Shown here piece by piece: positions 1-8,841 of a stretch of 64,000 bases of DNA; the stretch's first letter is position 1; each line of letters starts with the position of its first letter. The stretch is taken from the NCBI RefSeq assembly GCF_017744045.1, contig NZ_JAGHRD010000021.1; one strand, written 5' to 3'. The notes beneath the pieces are model-generated. The model worked only from the letters and a program-made list of their open reading frames with translations, was not told the origin of the DNA and searched no databases. A program made the translations under genes and the position numbers. This DNA is from Pelagimonas sp017744045 (lineage in GTDB: Bacteria; Pseudomonadota; Alphaproteobacteria; Rhodobacterales; Rhodobacteraceae).

Positions 1-426
1 CCCGAAGACCTGGTCGCCGTCGCCTCACCCCTTATGGCGGATCGCCACGAGGTCACGCAGCCTACGGGCCTTGCCCGTCTGCCACTCTTGCATCTCTCAA
101 CCCGGCCCAATGCCTGGCGGGTCTATTTCGACGCGCTTGGCCTGCCCTTGGACAGCGTGCGCCAGGGCACCTTGTTTGATCAGTTTTCAGCGATGATTTC
201 CGCCGCGATCCACGGGCTGGGCGCGGCCATTGTGCCCAGTTATCTGATCGAGGCAGAACTGGCCCAGGGCACGCTGGTCATTCTGGGCCGCCCCGCCTGC
301 GAGGATGATCGGTATTACGTCGTCACCCCACGCGGCGTGGCCAACCCGCTCGCCGCGCAATTCCGCGACTGGCTGGTGGCCGAGGCCCGCGCCTCAACGC
401 GCAAACGAATGCAGTTTCGGGGGTAG
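1..426 (+). CDS. LysR-family transcriptional regulator, C-terminal part (5' end cut by window)
   Basis: The reading frame is open from base 1, so the gene begins before the window. The visible part is the C-terminal half of a LysR co-inducer-binding domain: a stretch reading ISAAIHGLGAAIVPSYLIE, followed by a hydrophobic strand and a short C-terminal helix (FRDWLVAEA), is the usual end of periplasmic-binding-protein-like LysR effector domains of the GcvA type. The DNA-binding half is not visible, so the target genes cannot be inferred. It is followed by an AT-rich gap leading to an unrelated RTX gene. Confidence 0.8.
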   Translation, partial: PEDLVAVASPLMADRHEVTQPTGLARLPLLHLSTRPNAWRVYFDALGLPLDSVRQGTLFDQFSAMISAAIHGLGAAIVPSYLIEAELAQGTLVILGRPACEDDRYYVVTPRGVANPLAAQFRDWLVAEARASTRKRMQFRG

Positions 427-560
427 GTTTACTTCGGATACTGCGCTATTTTCTTGACACAAAAAATCTACTTTGATTGCCATCAATTCTTGTTTAAGTA
501 GTTTATAGAAAATTTCTATTCGTAAAACCCCTATTCACCAGAAACCTTAAAGAGGATCCA

Positions 561-1796
561 ATGATTATTCCTGGAACTAATGATAATGACGTCATTCTTG
601 GTGAAGACACGTCTGATTTCATCTTGGGCTACGAAGGTAACGACACAATAAATGGTGGCGACGGGAACGACAACTTACGGGGTGGAATCGGTGCCGATTG
701 GTTGATTGGCGGTGACGGTTTTGATCGCGCGGACTACCGCGACAGCACTTCAGGTATAACAATTCAATTCTCGCCCCACGGGTGGGCCACCGGCAGCGGC
801 GGAACGGCAGAAGGCGATTATCTACAAGAAATTGAGGCTGTAATAGGCAGCAGCTACAATGATAAAGTAGAAGGATGGCTTGGTGGAGATACCTTTTTCC
901 ACATTTCCGGAAATGACGAGTTCTTTACAACGAATGGCAAGATTGACTTTGAGTTGGCAACTGAAGCTTCCAATGGAGTGGGTGTCATCGTTAATCTTGG
1001 CCATAGTTCCGTGAACGCAGTTATGACAACTTTCACCGAAACGCACGTCACGGTGCTCGGCCACACAAATAGGCTTTTTATGGAACAAGCCGTTGACGCT
1101 GGCGCTTCCTCCGTCCGAATGATCGGTGTAGTTGACGTCGACGGGACACAAAACTCAGATTGGATTGCCGCAGATCTAAATGACAACATTTTAGATGGTC
1201 ATGGCGGAAATGATTACCTTTTTGGAGGAAGAGGCAAGGACGTTATCTACGGAGGAGATGGCGATGACAGTATTGTTGGGGGAAATGAAGTCGATTCAGT
1301 TTTAGGCGATGACGATACCCTTTATGGGGAAAACGGCGACGACACCATCTTTGGAGGCGTCGGAAATGATCTACTTCGCGGAGATGCCGGATACGACAGC
1401 TTAGATGGCGGCTCTGGCCTGGATACCCTCAGGGGCGGAGACGAGAATGATACTCTTCACGGTGGGACTGGCTCCGACCGCCTATACGGAGATGACGGGG
1501 ACGATGTTATGTTCGGAGGAAATGACTTAGATATCGATTACCTCATCGGGGGTGCTGGAGCAGACACTTTCCTTTTCTCTAATACAACTGGGAGAGATAG
1601 GATACTGGACTTTGAAACAGGCATAGACAGAATCGACTTGAGTGATGTTTCGAGCTTGAACAATTTCTCAGATGTGCTTGCAGCCGCCTCAAATACATCC
1701 AACGGTCACGTCAAAATTGACTTTGGTGGAGGAAACCTTGTGTACATCTATGACGCTTCAATCGCAGACCTAAACGCGAACGACTTTGTTTTTTAG
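561..1796 (+). CDS. RTX (hemolysin-type calcium-binding repeat) secreted protein
   Basis: 411 aa, preceded by a good ribosome site (AAGAGG, 7 nt before the ATG). Two blocks of glycine- and aspartate-rich nonapeptide repeats (GGxGxDxLx type) are visible, a short one near residues 20-55 and a longer one near residues 205-325. They end in a serralysin-like C-terminal module (ADTFLFSN, then DRILDFETGIDRIDLSD) and a hydrophobic tail ending NDFVF. Such proteins bind calcium and leave the cell through type I secretion using the uncleaved C-terminal signal. The segment between the blocks (about 60-200) has no catalytic motif I recognise. Base composition is clearly more AT-rich than its neighbours, suggesting transfer or a relaxed composition typical of RTX genes. 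No type I secretion genes lie nearby. Confidence 0.85.
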   Translation: MIIPGTNDNDVILGEDTSDFILGYEGNDTINGGDGNDNLRGGIGADWLIGGDGFDRADYRDSTSGITIQFSPHGWATGSGGTAEGDYLQEIEAVIGSSYNDKVEGWLGGDTFFHISGNDEFFTTNGKIDFELATEASNGVGVIVNLGHSSVNAVMTTFTETHVTVLGHTNRLFMEQAVDAGASSVRMIGVVDVDGTQNSDWIAADLNDNILDGHGGNDYLFGGRGKDVIYGGDGDDSIVGGNEVDSVLGDDDTLYGENGDDTIFGGVGNDLLRGDAGYDSLDGGSGLDTLRGGDENDTLHGGTGSDRLYGDDGDDVMFGGNDLDIDYLIGGAGADTFLFSNTTGRDRILDFETGIDRIDLSDVSSLNNFSDVLAAASNTSNGHVKIDFGGGNLVYIYDASIADLNANDFVF

Positions 1797-1896
1797 GAAC
1801 CAATACTTCTGAAAGATGTCTGCCCATTGTGCACCGATCAAACGTGCGTTCCTCTTCACATTACAACCCCAGGTTAAATCACTATTTATACATTAA

Positions 1897-1928
1897 CAAA
1901 AAGCCCCCCAGCCAAAGCCGGGGGGGCC
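1897..1928 (-). terminator. Rho-independent terminator of the permease/ureide operon
   Basis: An inverted repeat (GCCCCCC with GGGGGGGC) is followed, in the minus direction, by a run of T (AAAAA on the plus strand at 1898-1902). It lies just beyond the permease stop codon and also separates it from the convergent RTX gene. Confidence 0.75.
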
Positions 1929-1936
1929 TATCAGCA

Positions 1937-3355
1937 TTAATCCGCCTCAGGCAAAGAACCATGGCCATGCCCGGCCATGCCACCTGACACTTCTTCGGTC
2001 GCCTCACCAGCCAGCTCTTCGGGCAGGATCAGGTTCAGCACGATGGCGATAAAGGCAGCGGGCAGGATGCCCGAGGTCGCCAGCACCTTGATCGTGCCTG
2101 GCAGGTGCTGCAACGCGCCCGGCTCAAGCTGCAGGCCCAGCCCCAGTGACAGCGAAATCGCAAAGATCACCATGTTGCGGCGGTTCCAATCCACGTCGCT
2201 CAGCATCGAGATACCGGCGGCAACCACCATGCCGAACATGACGATCACACCGCCGCCCAGCACTTCGATCGGGATCGAGGAGATCACCGCGCCAACCTTG
2301 GGGATCAGCCCGCAGATGATCAGGAACACCGCACCAATGGTCACCACATGGCGGCTCATCACGCCGGTCATGGCGATCAGGCCGACATTCTGGCTGAACG
2401 AGGTGTTGGGCAGCGCACCAAACAGACCGGACACCGCCGTGCCGATCCCGTCGGCAAAGGTCGCGCCCTGAATCTCTTTATCCGTGGCCTCGCGCCCGGC
2501 GCCCCCTTTGGTGATGCCCGACACGTCGCCCACGGTCTCAACCGCAGACACAAAGGACATCAGGCAAAAACCAATGATCGCCGCAACCGAGAATTCCAGA
2601 CCGAAATGCAGCGGGTTTGGCAGGGCAAAGCTCGCCGCGCGGCCGACATTGCCCAGATTGACCTCGCCCAACACAAAGGCAAAGGCATAGCCGGCGATCA
2701 AACCGATCAACACGGCAGAGACCGACAACATGCCCTTGGCATAGAATTTCAGGCCAAGCGTCACCAGGATCACCACCGCGGCCATCGCCCAGTTGATCAG
2801 CGAGCCATATTCAGGCTTGCCAATCGCGGGCACGCCGCCAGCGGCATATTGGATGCCGACCTTGACCAGCGCCAGACCAATCATCGTCACCACAAGGCCC
2901 GTCACCAGCGGCGGCAGGGCAAAGCGGATCTTGCCGATGAACAGGCCCAGAATGGCGTGGAAAATCCCGCCCACCAGAATGCCGCCCATCAGCACCGCCA
3001 CCGCATCAACACCTTTCCCGGCGACAAGCGGGATCATCACCGGCAAAAAGGCAAAAGACGTGCCCTGCACAATCGGCAAGCGCGCCCCAACCGGCCCCAC
3101 ACCGATGGTCTGGAACAGGGTCGCGATACCGGCAAAGAACATCGACATCTGGATCATATAGATCATCTGAGGGAAGTCCGGGCTGTTCGAGCCGAACCCA
3201 AAGCCCGCCGCGCCACAGACGATGATCGCCGGGGTCACGTTTGACACGAACATCGCCAGAATATGCTGAATGCCAAGCGGCACCGCCTTGGCGATGGGTG
3301 GGGTGTAATTGGGGTCGCGCAGCTGTTCTGGCGTCCCGATGGATGTATCAGACAT
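1937..3355 (-). CDS. NCS2-family nucleobase (urate/xanthine type) permease
   Basis: Membrane protein with about 12-14 hydrophobic segments and the NCS2 signature regions, including QNVGLIAMTGVMSR and the upstream FADGIGTAVSGLFGALPNTS. Family members use proton or sodium symport to import uracil, xanthine or urate. The upstream ATG at 3481 is possible, but the ATG at 3355 (MSDTSIGTPEQL) has a strong GGGAAGGGA ribosome site and gives a normal-length protein of 472 aa. It is the last gene of an operon with allA and puuE-uraD, so urate or a related purine is the likely substrate; this is inferred from context, not from substrate residues. Confidence 0.85.
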   Translation of the reverse strand: MSDTSIGTPEQLRDPNYTPPIAKAVPLGIQHILAMFVSNVTPAIIVCGAAGFGFGSNSPDFPQMIYMIQMSMFFAGIATLFQTIGVGPVGARLPIVQGTSFAFLPVMIPLVAGKGVDAVAVLMGGILVGGIFHAILGLFIGKIRFALPPLVTGLVVTMIGLALVKVGIQYAAGGVPAIGKPEYGSLINWAMAAVVILVTLGLKFYAKGMLSVSAVLIGLIAGYAFAFVLGEVNLGNVGRAASFALPNPLHFGLEFSVAAIIGFCLMSFVSAVETVGDVSGITKGGAGREATDKEIQGATFADGIGTAVSGLFGALPNTSFSQNVGLIAMTGVMSRHVVTIGAVFLIICGLIPKVGAVISSIPIEVLGGGVIVMFGMVVAAGISMLSDVDWNRRNMVIFAISLSLGLGLQLEPGALQHLPGTIKVLATSGILPAAFIAIVLNLILPEELAGEATEEVSGGMAGHGHGSLPEAD

Positions 3356-3389
3356 TTTTGTCCCTTCCCTGTTGTTTATTATTTGCCAG

Positions 3390-3893
3390 CTAACGTTCCG
3401 GCACCTCGTCACTTGGTGAGATCGTGTAAGGCGCGTCGAACCAGTGTTCTTGCAGGTTCGGCCCCGCGCCAATGCGGTCAACCACGGCGAACAGGCCGGG
3501 CGCGTGCAGCGGGGTCAGCACCCCGTGCCAGGTGTTTCGGTGGTAATTCACCCCCTGCCCCGGCGCGGTCAGAAAGGCCTGCGGTTGCCCCGGCACACCG
3601 CCCGCATCCTCCGCCACGATGACCAGAAACGGATCCAGGCTCATGGGCAGAAAGGCTTGCGAGCCCTCGGGGTGACGCTCCATCATATCCAGTTGCAAAG
3701 GCAGCGCGCGAGGTTCGGCCTGAAACAGGCTGATCCCGGCATGACCATCGGCAAAATCCAACTGCGCCAGATCGTGAAACCGCCCGCACAACCCTTGATT
3801 GATAATCTTATCCGCCGCGCCCTTGGCCTCAAGCACATCGCCAAACGGGGCGAAATCGCGCGCGGTGAGGGGTTTGATCACGACCTCGCTCAT
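3390..3893 (-). CDS. allA: Ureidoglycolate lyase
   Basis: 167 aa, the usual length of AllA. It begins VIKPLTARDFAPFGDVLEA, as family members do, and carries the conserved cupin-like core with MERHPEGSQAFLP and NYHRNTWHGVLTPL, whose histidines belong to the active-site barrel. The enzyme splits ureidoglycolate into glyoxylate and urea, the last step of the ureide route. Its start overlaps the upstream puuE-uraD stop by 4 nt (ATGA), indicating translational coupling. It sits 34 nt before the permease. Confidence 0.92.
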   Translation of the reverse strand: MSEVVIKPLTARDFAPFGDVLEAKGAADKIINQGLCGRFHDLAQLDFADGHAGISLFQAEPRALPLQLDMMERHPEGSQAFLPMSLDPFLVIVAEDAGGVPGQPQAFLTAPGQGVNYHRNTWHGVLTPLHAPGLFAVVDRIGAGPNLQEHWFDAPYTISPSDEVPER

Positions 3894-5302
3894 GCGCCCA
3901 GCTTCTCTTGCAGGCGCAGTTCGGCGATGCGTTCCACCTGGCGGCAGGCCTCGGCAAACTCTGTCTCGCGGCTCTGGTCAATCCGGCGCTCAAAGGCGGC
4001 AAGGATCGACGCCTTGTCATGGTCGCGCACCGCAATTATGAATGGAAAACCGAATTTAGCGGTGTAATCATCGTTAAGCTGGGTAAAGCGCGCCCGTTCC
4101 GCATCGGTCAGCGCGTCGAGCCCCGCCGAGGCCTGTTCAGCCGTGCTTTCATCGGTCAACCGCTTGGCCTGCGCCAGCTTGCCCGCCAAATCCGGGTGGG
4201 CGTTTAACACGGCCAGCCGCTGCGCCTCATCCGCAGATCGGAACACACGGCACATCAGGTTATGCACCCCGGCGGCGCAATCATGGGTCGGCCCCTTTTC
4301 CAGGGCGCAGGCCCCTTCGGCCACCCAGGCACTATGTTCAAAGATCCCGCCGAATTCAGCGACAAACTCAGCCGAACTCATCTCAGACGGTATCAATCCC
4401 GCCACGGGCGGATGTTGTGCCGCCCAGTGATCGGCAATCTGTTCGCGGGTGGCAAACCAAACGCCCTCATGCCCGCGCATATAGTCGAGCACCCGTTTCA
4501 GCGCCTGCGCCCGACCGGGCCGCCCCATCAGGCGGCAATGCAGGCCAATCGACAGCATCTTGGGTGCGCCCTCGGCCCCTTCGGTATAAAGACAGTCAAA
4601 ACTGTCCTTCAGATAGCTTTCGAACTGGTCACCGGTGGTAAACCCGGCCTGGATGGCAAAGCGCATATCGTTGCAATCCATGGTATAAGGCACGATCAAC
4701 TGATCCTTGCCCCCCGCCTTGACCCAATAGGGCAGATCATCGCCGTAACTGTCAGCGATATAAGCGAAATCGCCCTCTTCTGCGGCCAGATCGACGGTGT
4801 TCATCGAACAGCGCCCTGTGTACCAGCCGCGCGGCGCGCTGCCGGTCACTTCGCTATGCAGGCGGATCGCCTCCCTTATCTGGGCGCGTTCTTCTTCGGG
4901 CGACATATCCTTGTGCTCGATCCATTTCAGCCCGTGGCTGGCAATCTCCCAGCCCGCCGCCTTCATCGCCGCCACCTGCTGGGGCGCCCGCGCAAGGGCC
5001 GTGGTCACCCCGTAGACCGTAACCGGCAGGTCGCTCATCAACCGATGCAAGCGCCAGAACCCGGCCCGCGACCCGTATTCATAGATCGTTTCCATGTTCC
5101 AATGCCGCTGCCCCGGCCAGGGCTGCGCACCGGTGATCTCGGACAAAAACGCCTCCGAGGCCGCATCCCCATGAAGGATGTTGTTCTCACCACCTTCTTC
5201 GTAATTCAGCACAATCTGAACGGCGATCTTGGCCCCGTTGGGCCAATTGGCATGGGGGGGCGTGGCCCCATAGCCCGTCATATTTCTAGGGTAATTGGAC
5301 AA
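3890..5302 (-). CDS. puuE: Bifunctional allantoinase (PuuE) / OHCU decarboxylase (UraD) fusion
   Basis: 470 aa made of two enzymes. Residues about 1-300 are a PuuE-type, metal-independent allantoinase of the polysaccharide-deacetylase fold (VLNYEEGGENNILHGD near 33-48, later ASHGLKWIEHKDMS and GLHCRLMGRPGRAQAL). Residues about 305-470 are OHCU decarboxylase (HPDLAGKLAQ and FGFPFIIAVR motifs). The two reactions are consecutive: OHCU to S-allantoin, then to allantoate. The best start is a TTG at 5302, with GAAGGA seven bases upstream and the family-typical SNYPRNMTGYG beginning; the first ATG (5281) lacks a ribosome site. First gene of the ureide operon, with inverted repeats upstream. Confidence 0.92.
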   Translation of the reverse strand: MSNYPRNMTGYGATPPHANWPNGAKIAVQIVLNYEEGGENNILHGDAASEAFLSEITGAQPWPGQRHWNMETIYEYGSRAGFWRLHRLMSDLPVTVYGVTTALARAPQQVAAMKAAGWEIASHGLKWIEHKDMSPEEERAQIREAIRLHSEVTGSAPRGWYTGRCSMNTVDLAAEEGDFAYIADSYGDDLPYWVKAGGKDQLIVPYTMDCNDMRFAIQAGFTTGDQFESYLKDSFDCLYTEGAEGAPKMLSIGLHCRLMGRPGRAQALKRVLDYMRGHEGVWFATREQIADHWAAQHPPVAGLIPSEMSSAEFVAEFGGIFEHSAWVAEGACALEKGPTHDCAAGVHNLMCRVFRSADEAQRLAVLNAHPDLAGKLAQAKRLTDESTAEQASAGLDALTDAERARFTQLNDDYTAKFGFPFIIAVRDHDKASILAAFERRIDQSRETEFAEACRQVERIAELRLQEKLGA

Positions 5303-5323
5303 GCGCTTATCCTTCTGGTCTTT

Positions 5324-5378
5324 TTCGGCAGTATACCGAAAGACCCTCCCCCATTTTCAAATAATTCCGAAAGGAATT
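5324..5378 (-). promoter_or_regulatory. Two inverted repeats upstream of puuE-uraD (candidate operators)
   Basis: TTCGG-N7-CCGAA lies at 5324-5340 and a perfect AATTCC-GAAA-GGAATT lies at 5363-5378, 22 and 61 bases upstream of the proposed TTG start. Either could bind a regulator of the ureide operon; which protein is unknown. Confidence 0.45.
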
Positions 5379-5531
5379 TCTGAGGTGGATAATCGTTCCC
5401 AACCCGAACAGGCAGGTATGCCACCCGTTGCCATTGCTTAAAACTTCAGCAAGTGACTGAAATTTTCAGCAAATCCGGAAACGTGGCGCATTGGTCACCA
5501 GCGTCAAAACCGGTTCAGAACAGGCTTAGAA

Positions 5532-5557
5532 CCGGGCCCCTGCATGCAAGGGCCCGG
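5532..5557 (-). terminator. Strong GC hairpin after the flavin monooxygenase gene
   Basis: CCGGGCCC and GGGCCCGG are separated by 10 nt, just beyond the stop codon of the monooxygenase gene. No clear T run follows in the minus direction, so it may be an attenuated terminator or an mRNA-stabilising hairpin. Confidence 0.5.
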
Positions 5558-5561
5558 AAAG

Positions 5562-7046
5562 TCACGCCCCGGCCTGATATTGCGGGCAAGAGGCCAGAAA
5601 CTCGCCATAGGCCTTGTGATTGGGATAGCTGAACTGTTCTGCCAGCGGGTTGCCCCTTTTGCGTTTGCTTGCGCCCATATCGGCCAGCAGCTCGTCGAAA
5701 TGTTTGAAATGGAACGGGGCCGAGCATAGCCCGCCATAGATCTGCGCCGCCGGGCGCTCCTTGCGTTTCCAGTTCAACATCATTTCGATATTGTCGGTCA
5801 TCTCGGCCTCAGAGGGCTGACGCTCCAACTGCCCATCCATATAGCGCACCAGCCAATTGGCGATCATCTCGGCGCTCAGCACGGTGCAAAAGGACGAGTT
5901 GAACCCGACAAAGCCCATATCCGGCAGATCCGGGTTCACCGCGATGCGATAGACCCGATATTGCCCGTCCGGCTCGACCAGTTTTTGCTGATATTCATCC
6001 GGCAGATAAGGCACGCCCAGCTTCCACCCGACGGCCAAAATCGAGGTATCCGCCTCGACCCGTTCGCCACCGGTCATGATGATGGTCTTGCCGTCATAGC
6101 GTTCAAACGTGCCCTGAATATTCTTGATCTTGCCCGCCTTCAGCGCCTCAAACAGGCCCGGCGTCACGATGGGCACCGAACAGGACACATCCCTTTCAAT
6201 CGGGATCTTGGGCACCATCCCGTATTTCTTGAGACCCAGCTGTGTCTTCAGCAGCGCCTCAAGCCCACGGAAATTGGCCCAAACCAGCGGTTTCAGCACC
6301 GCCGCCACCACGCGCTGCAAGGGCGATTTGCCCCAGGCGTTGAACTGCTGTTCCTGCGCGCGCATGTAAAGCAGCCGTTTAAAGTTGATGCCGCCCACAA
6401 AATACGGGATGCGCCAGACCGGCTCCAGATAGACCCAATGCACCGAGCGCGCGCCATTATTGGCCGCGTTCACCGCAATGTCGGTCGCCGATTTCGACCC
6501 GCCCAGCACGACAACCCGTTTGCCCTTGATCATCGACGGATCGGTATATTCCGAGGAATGCATCACCTCGCCCCCCGCCTGGACAAAGCCCTCTTGGCCG
6601 GGATGTGAGATGATGTTCTTGTCCGAGAACTGACCGGTGCAGACAGCGACAAAATCCACGTCCTGCGTGTATTCCTGCCCCGCCTCATCAATCGTCAGGG
6701 TCCAGCCACCTTCAGCGCGGCGGTCCATGCCCTTGATCGTGGTGTTCAGCTTGAAAAGCCGCGCCAGATTATGCTTGGCGGCATAGCTGTGCAGATAGGC
6801 ATGCACCTGCGGGCCTTTGGGCCATTCAGGGTACTCCTCGGGCATGGGGTGATCGGTGAAACAGTACAGATCCTTGGGGGATTGCGTCTGTACATCGGGA
6901 TAGCTGCGCGACAACTCCCAAACCCCACCAAAATCGTGACTGCGCTCAAAGCCCAGCACCCGATGCCCACGTTCATCAAAGGCCTTGGCGGCGGCAAGCC
7001 CCGAGACCCCGCCGCCGATCACGGCGACAGTTTTGCGTTTAACCAT
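5562..7046 (-). CDS. Flavin-containing monooxygenase (FMO-like)
   Basis: 494 aa. The N-terminal FAD-binding Rossmann motif is AVIGGGVSGLAAAKAF (about 8-23). A second dinucleotide fold for NADPH is VVVLGGSKSATDIAVNA near 180. Between them the FMO-type motif ends in MHSSEY (about 165-170), and a later AVGWK segment is also family-like. The family oxygenates soft nucleophiles (N or S) or ketones with NADPH and oxygen; the substrate cannot be read from sequence. It lies 12 nt after the cupin gene and is probably co-transcribed with it, divergent from an AraC regulator. It is not obviously Tmm, because no trimethylamine genes are nearby. Confidence 0.85.
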   Translation of the reverse strand: MVKRKTVAVIGGGVSGLAAAKAFDERGHRVLGFERSHDFGGVWELSRSYPDVQTQSPKDLYCFTDHPMPEEYPEWPKGPQVHAYLHSYAAKHNLARLFKLNTTIKGMDRRAEGGWTLTIDEAGQEYTQDVDFVAVCTGQFSDKNIISHPGQEGFVQAGGEVMHSSEYTDPSMIKGKRVVVLGGSKSATDIAVNAANNGARSVHWVYLEPVWRIPYFVGGINFKRLLYMRAQEQQFNAWGKSPLQRVVAAVLKPLVWANFRGLEALLKTQLGLKKYGMVPKIPIERDVSCSVPIVTPGLFEALKAGKIKNIQGTFERYDGKTIIMTGGERVEADTSILAVGWKLGVPYLPDEYQQKLVEPDGQYRVYRIAVNPDLPDMGFVGFNSSFCTVLSAEMIANWLVRYMDGQLERQPSEAEMTDNIEMMLNWKRKERPAAQIYGGLCSAPFHFKHFDELLADMGASKRKRGNPLAEQFSYPNHKAYGEFLASCPQYQAGA

Positions 7047-7058
7047 GGATGTGTCCCC

Positions 7059-7523
7059 TTACTGCGCGTCAGGAGGGGGCGGCAGGAAATCCACCTCATG
7101 CATGGCGGAAAGGCGCACCAATTCCTCAGGGTCCGTCACCCCGTCCAATGCGCCAAACAGGTCAAACAATTTGCGCGAGGGGGCAACACCAAAGACGCAG
7201 GTCGCCTCGGCCCCGGATCGGTTAAAAATCCCGTGTTCTTCGCCCATCGGCATGCGGACCACATCGCCAGGCCCGGCCTTATGCACCGAAGGCGCGCCCT
7301 TGGTATGGCCAAATTCGACCTCCAATTCGCCGGTCAAAACGGTGATCCATTCATCCTGTGTCGGGTGAATATGGGGCGGCACAAACGTCTCTGCCGGGAT
7401 CACCGCATGCCAGATAAAGGCGTTGTTTGACAAAAGTTTCGGCGTGTAGGTATGCCCCACAACATTCCAGGCAATCCCGTCGAGCCCATCGCTCGCTCCG
7501 GTTACTCCGGCTCCATCTTTCAT
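7059..7523 (-). CDS. Small cupin-domain protein
   Basis: 154 aa with one cupin barrel. Motif 1 is HIHPTQDEWITVLTGELEVEFG, with metal-type histidines and a glutamate. Motif 2 is PMGEEHGIFNRSG. Such proteins are dioxygenases, isomerases or binding proteins; nothing here decides between them. It precedes the flavin monooxygenase by 12 nt, so the two likely act on the same compound. The divergent AraC-type gene starting 135 nt away is the probable regulator. Confidence 0.75.
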   Translation of the reverse strand: MKDGAGVTGASDGLDGIAWNVVGHTYTPKLLSNNAFIWHAVIPAETFVPPHIHPTQDEWITVLTGELEVEFGHTKGAPSVHKAGPGDVVRMPMGEEHGIFNRSGAEATCVFGVAPSRKLFDLFGALDGVTDPEELVRLSAMHEVDFLPPPPDAQ

Positions 7524-7658
7524 TTTCAGACCTCCTTGTTGTTATTGTTTCAAGCCTAAAACATGCATCGTCGAAGCCTTTATCCAAAAAACGAAATCAT
7601 TTTCCCCTGTTTTTGCCCAGGTTCTGGATTCCTGTGATTCTGTGCTAGGCTCACTTCG

Positions 7659-8681
7659 ATGACCGCGCGCGAGCCCAAAGAACCCCTGTCCCAGCGCCGC
7701 CTTTTTCAGACCACCGAGCTGGACGAGGCGCGCGCCATTGTGGCGGACAAGTTCTGTGATCATCGGCTCGACATCGCCACGCAAGCCGACCGGTTTGATG
7801 CCTGTCATCACCGGGCCGAAGGGCGCGCCACCTCGCTCAACTATATCCGCTATGGCGCGGATGTGCGGATTGCGCCGGGTGAATTGCACTCTTTCTATCT
7901 GGTCCAGATCCCGCTGGCCGGGGCGGCGGAGATCGACAATCACGGCGGTGATGTTCTGACCCATCGGGGCCGTGGCAGCGTGTTGAACCCGCATCGCGAA
8001 ACCCGGATGCGTTGGCGCGAGGGTTGTACCCAGCTTTTGTTGCAGATCGACGCCAAGACCCTGCAAAACGAGGCTGAAACCCTGCTGGGCACGTCGCTAA
8101 ACGCCCCCGTGACCTTTGAAACCGCCGTGGACGAAACCCGCACCGCGACCGCCAATTGGGTGCGCAAGCTCAAGACTTGTTTCGGCTTGGCGGAACAGAA
8201 TGTGGTTTTTGGCGACAGCAATCCGGGCACGCAAATGCGGGTTGAACGCGAGCTGATCGGTGATTTTCTGGCCAGCCAGCCCAGCAATATCTCAAACCTG
8301 ATCGCCAGCGCTCCGGGCGCGCAGGCCAATATCTATCTGCGCCGCGCGGTTCAGTTCATTCATGCCAATCTGTCCCTGCCTTTATCGGTCGCCGATATCG
8401 CCAGCGCCGCCAATACCACGCCGCGCAATCTGCAACTGCAATTCCAGACCGAATTTGGCCTGACCCCGATGCGCTATCTGCGTCAGGAGCGTTTGGCCCT
8501 GGCGCGGCGGCTGATCCTTGAAACCCAGGGCAGCGAAGCGCTTGGCGACATCGCCGACCGCGCCGGATTTTCCCATTTCGGGCGGTTTTCCATCGCCTAT
8601 CGCCAGCAGTTCAACGAAGCCCCCCGCGACACCAAGCTGCGCGCCACGCAGATGCAAGCGGCAGGGCTGGACCAGCACTAA
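7659..8681 (+). CDS. AraC-family transcriptional regulator
   Basis: 340 aa. The N-terminal 200 residues are of the AraC-binding-like sensor type (YIRYGADVRI, later FYLVQIPLAGAAEI). The C-terminal 100 residues are a two-helix-turn-helix AraC DNA-binding domain (PLSVADIASAANTTPRNLQL, then GDIADRAGFSHFGRFSIAYR). Divergent from the cupin-monooxygenase pair with 135 nt between starts, so it most likely controls that pair. No clear ribosome site precedes the ATG; a neighbouring start cannot be excluded. Confidence 0.87.
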   Translation: MTAREPKEPLSQRRLFQTTELDEARAIVADKFCDHRLDIATQADRFDACHHRAEGRATSLNYIRYGADVRIAPGELHSFYLVQIPLAGAAEIDNHGGDVLTHRGRGSVLNPHRETRMRWREGCTQLLLQIDAKTLQNEAETLLGTSLNAPVTFETAVDETRTATANWVRKLKTCFGLAEQNVVFGDSNPGTQMRVERELIGDFLASQPSNISNLIASAPGAQANIYLRRAVQFIHANLSLPLSVADIASAANTTPRNLQLQFQTEFGLTPMRYLRQERLALARRLILETQGSEALGDIADRAGFSHFGRFSIAYRQQFNEAPRDTKLRATQMQAAGLDQH

Positions 8682-8841
8682 GCAGATTTCTGCGCGCTTG
8701 GCGAATCTCTGCGTCAACCGGGCACAAGCTATAGTTGCTAGACCCAAAACCCCCGCCTAAGCTTTCGGCATTACCCAAACGATATTTCTCGCGGTCAGCC
8801 TGTCTGACCATCCCCAATGCCATTTTCAAAGGAGTCTCGCG

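Noticed and set aside
2348..3244. A 298-codon plus-strand frame across the permease
   Set aside because: The minus-strand permease motifs are clear; the plus frame is His/Arg/Gln-rich, a typical GC shadow.
5562..7046. Trimethylamine monooxygenase (Tmm)
   Set aside because: FMO motifs are present, but nothing in sequence or neighbours points to trimethylamine; kept as generic FMO.
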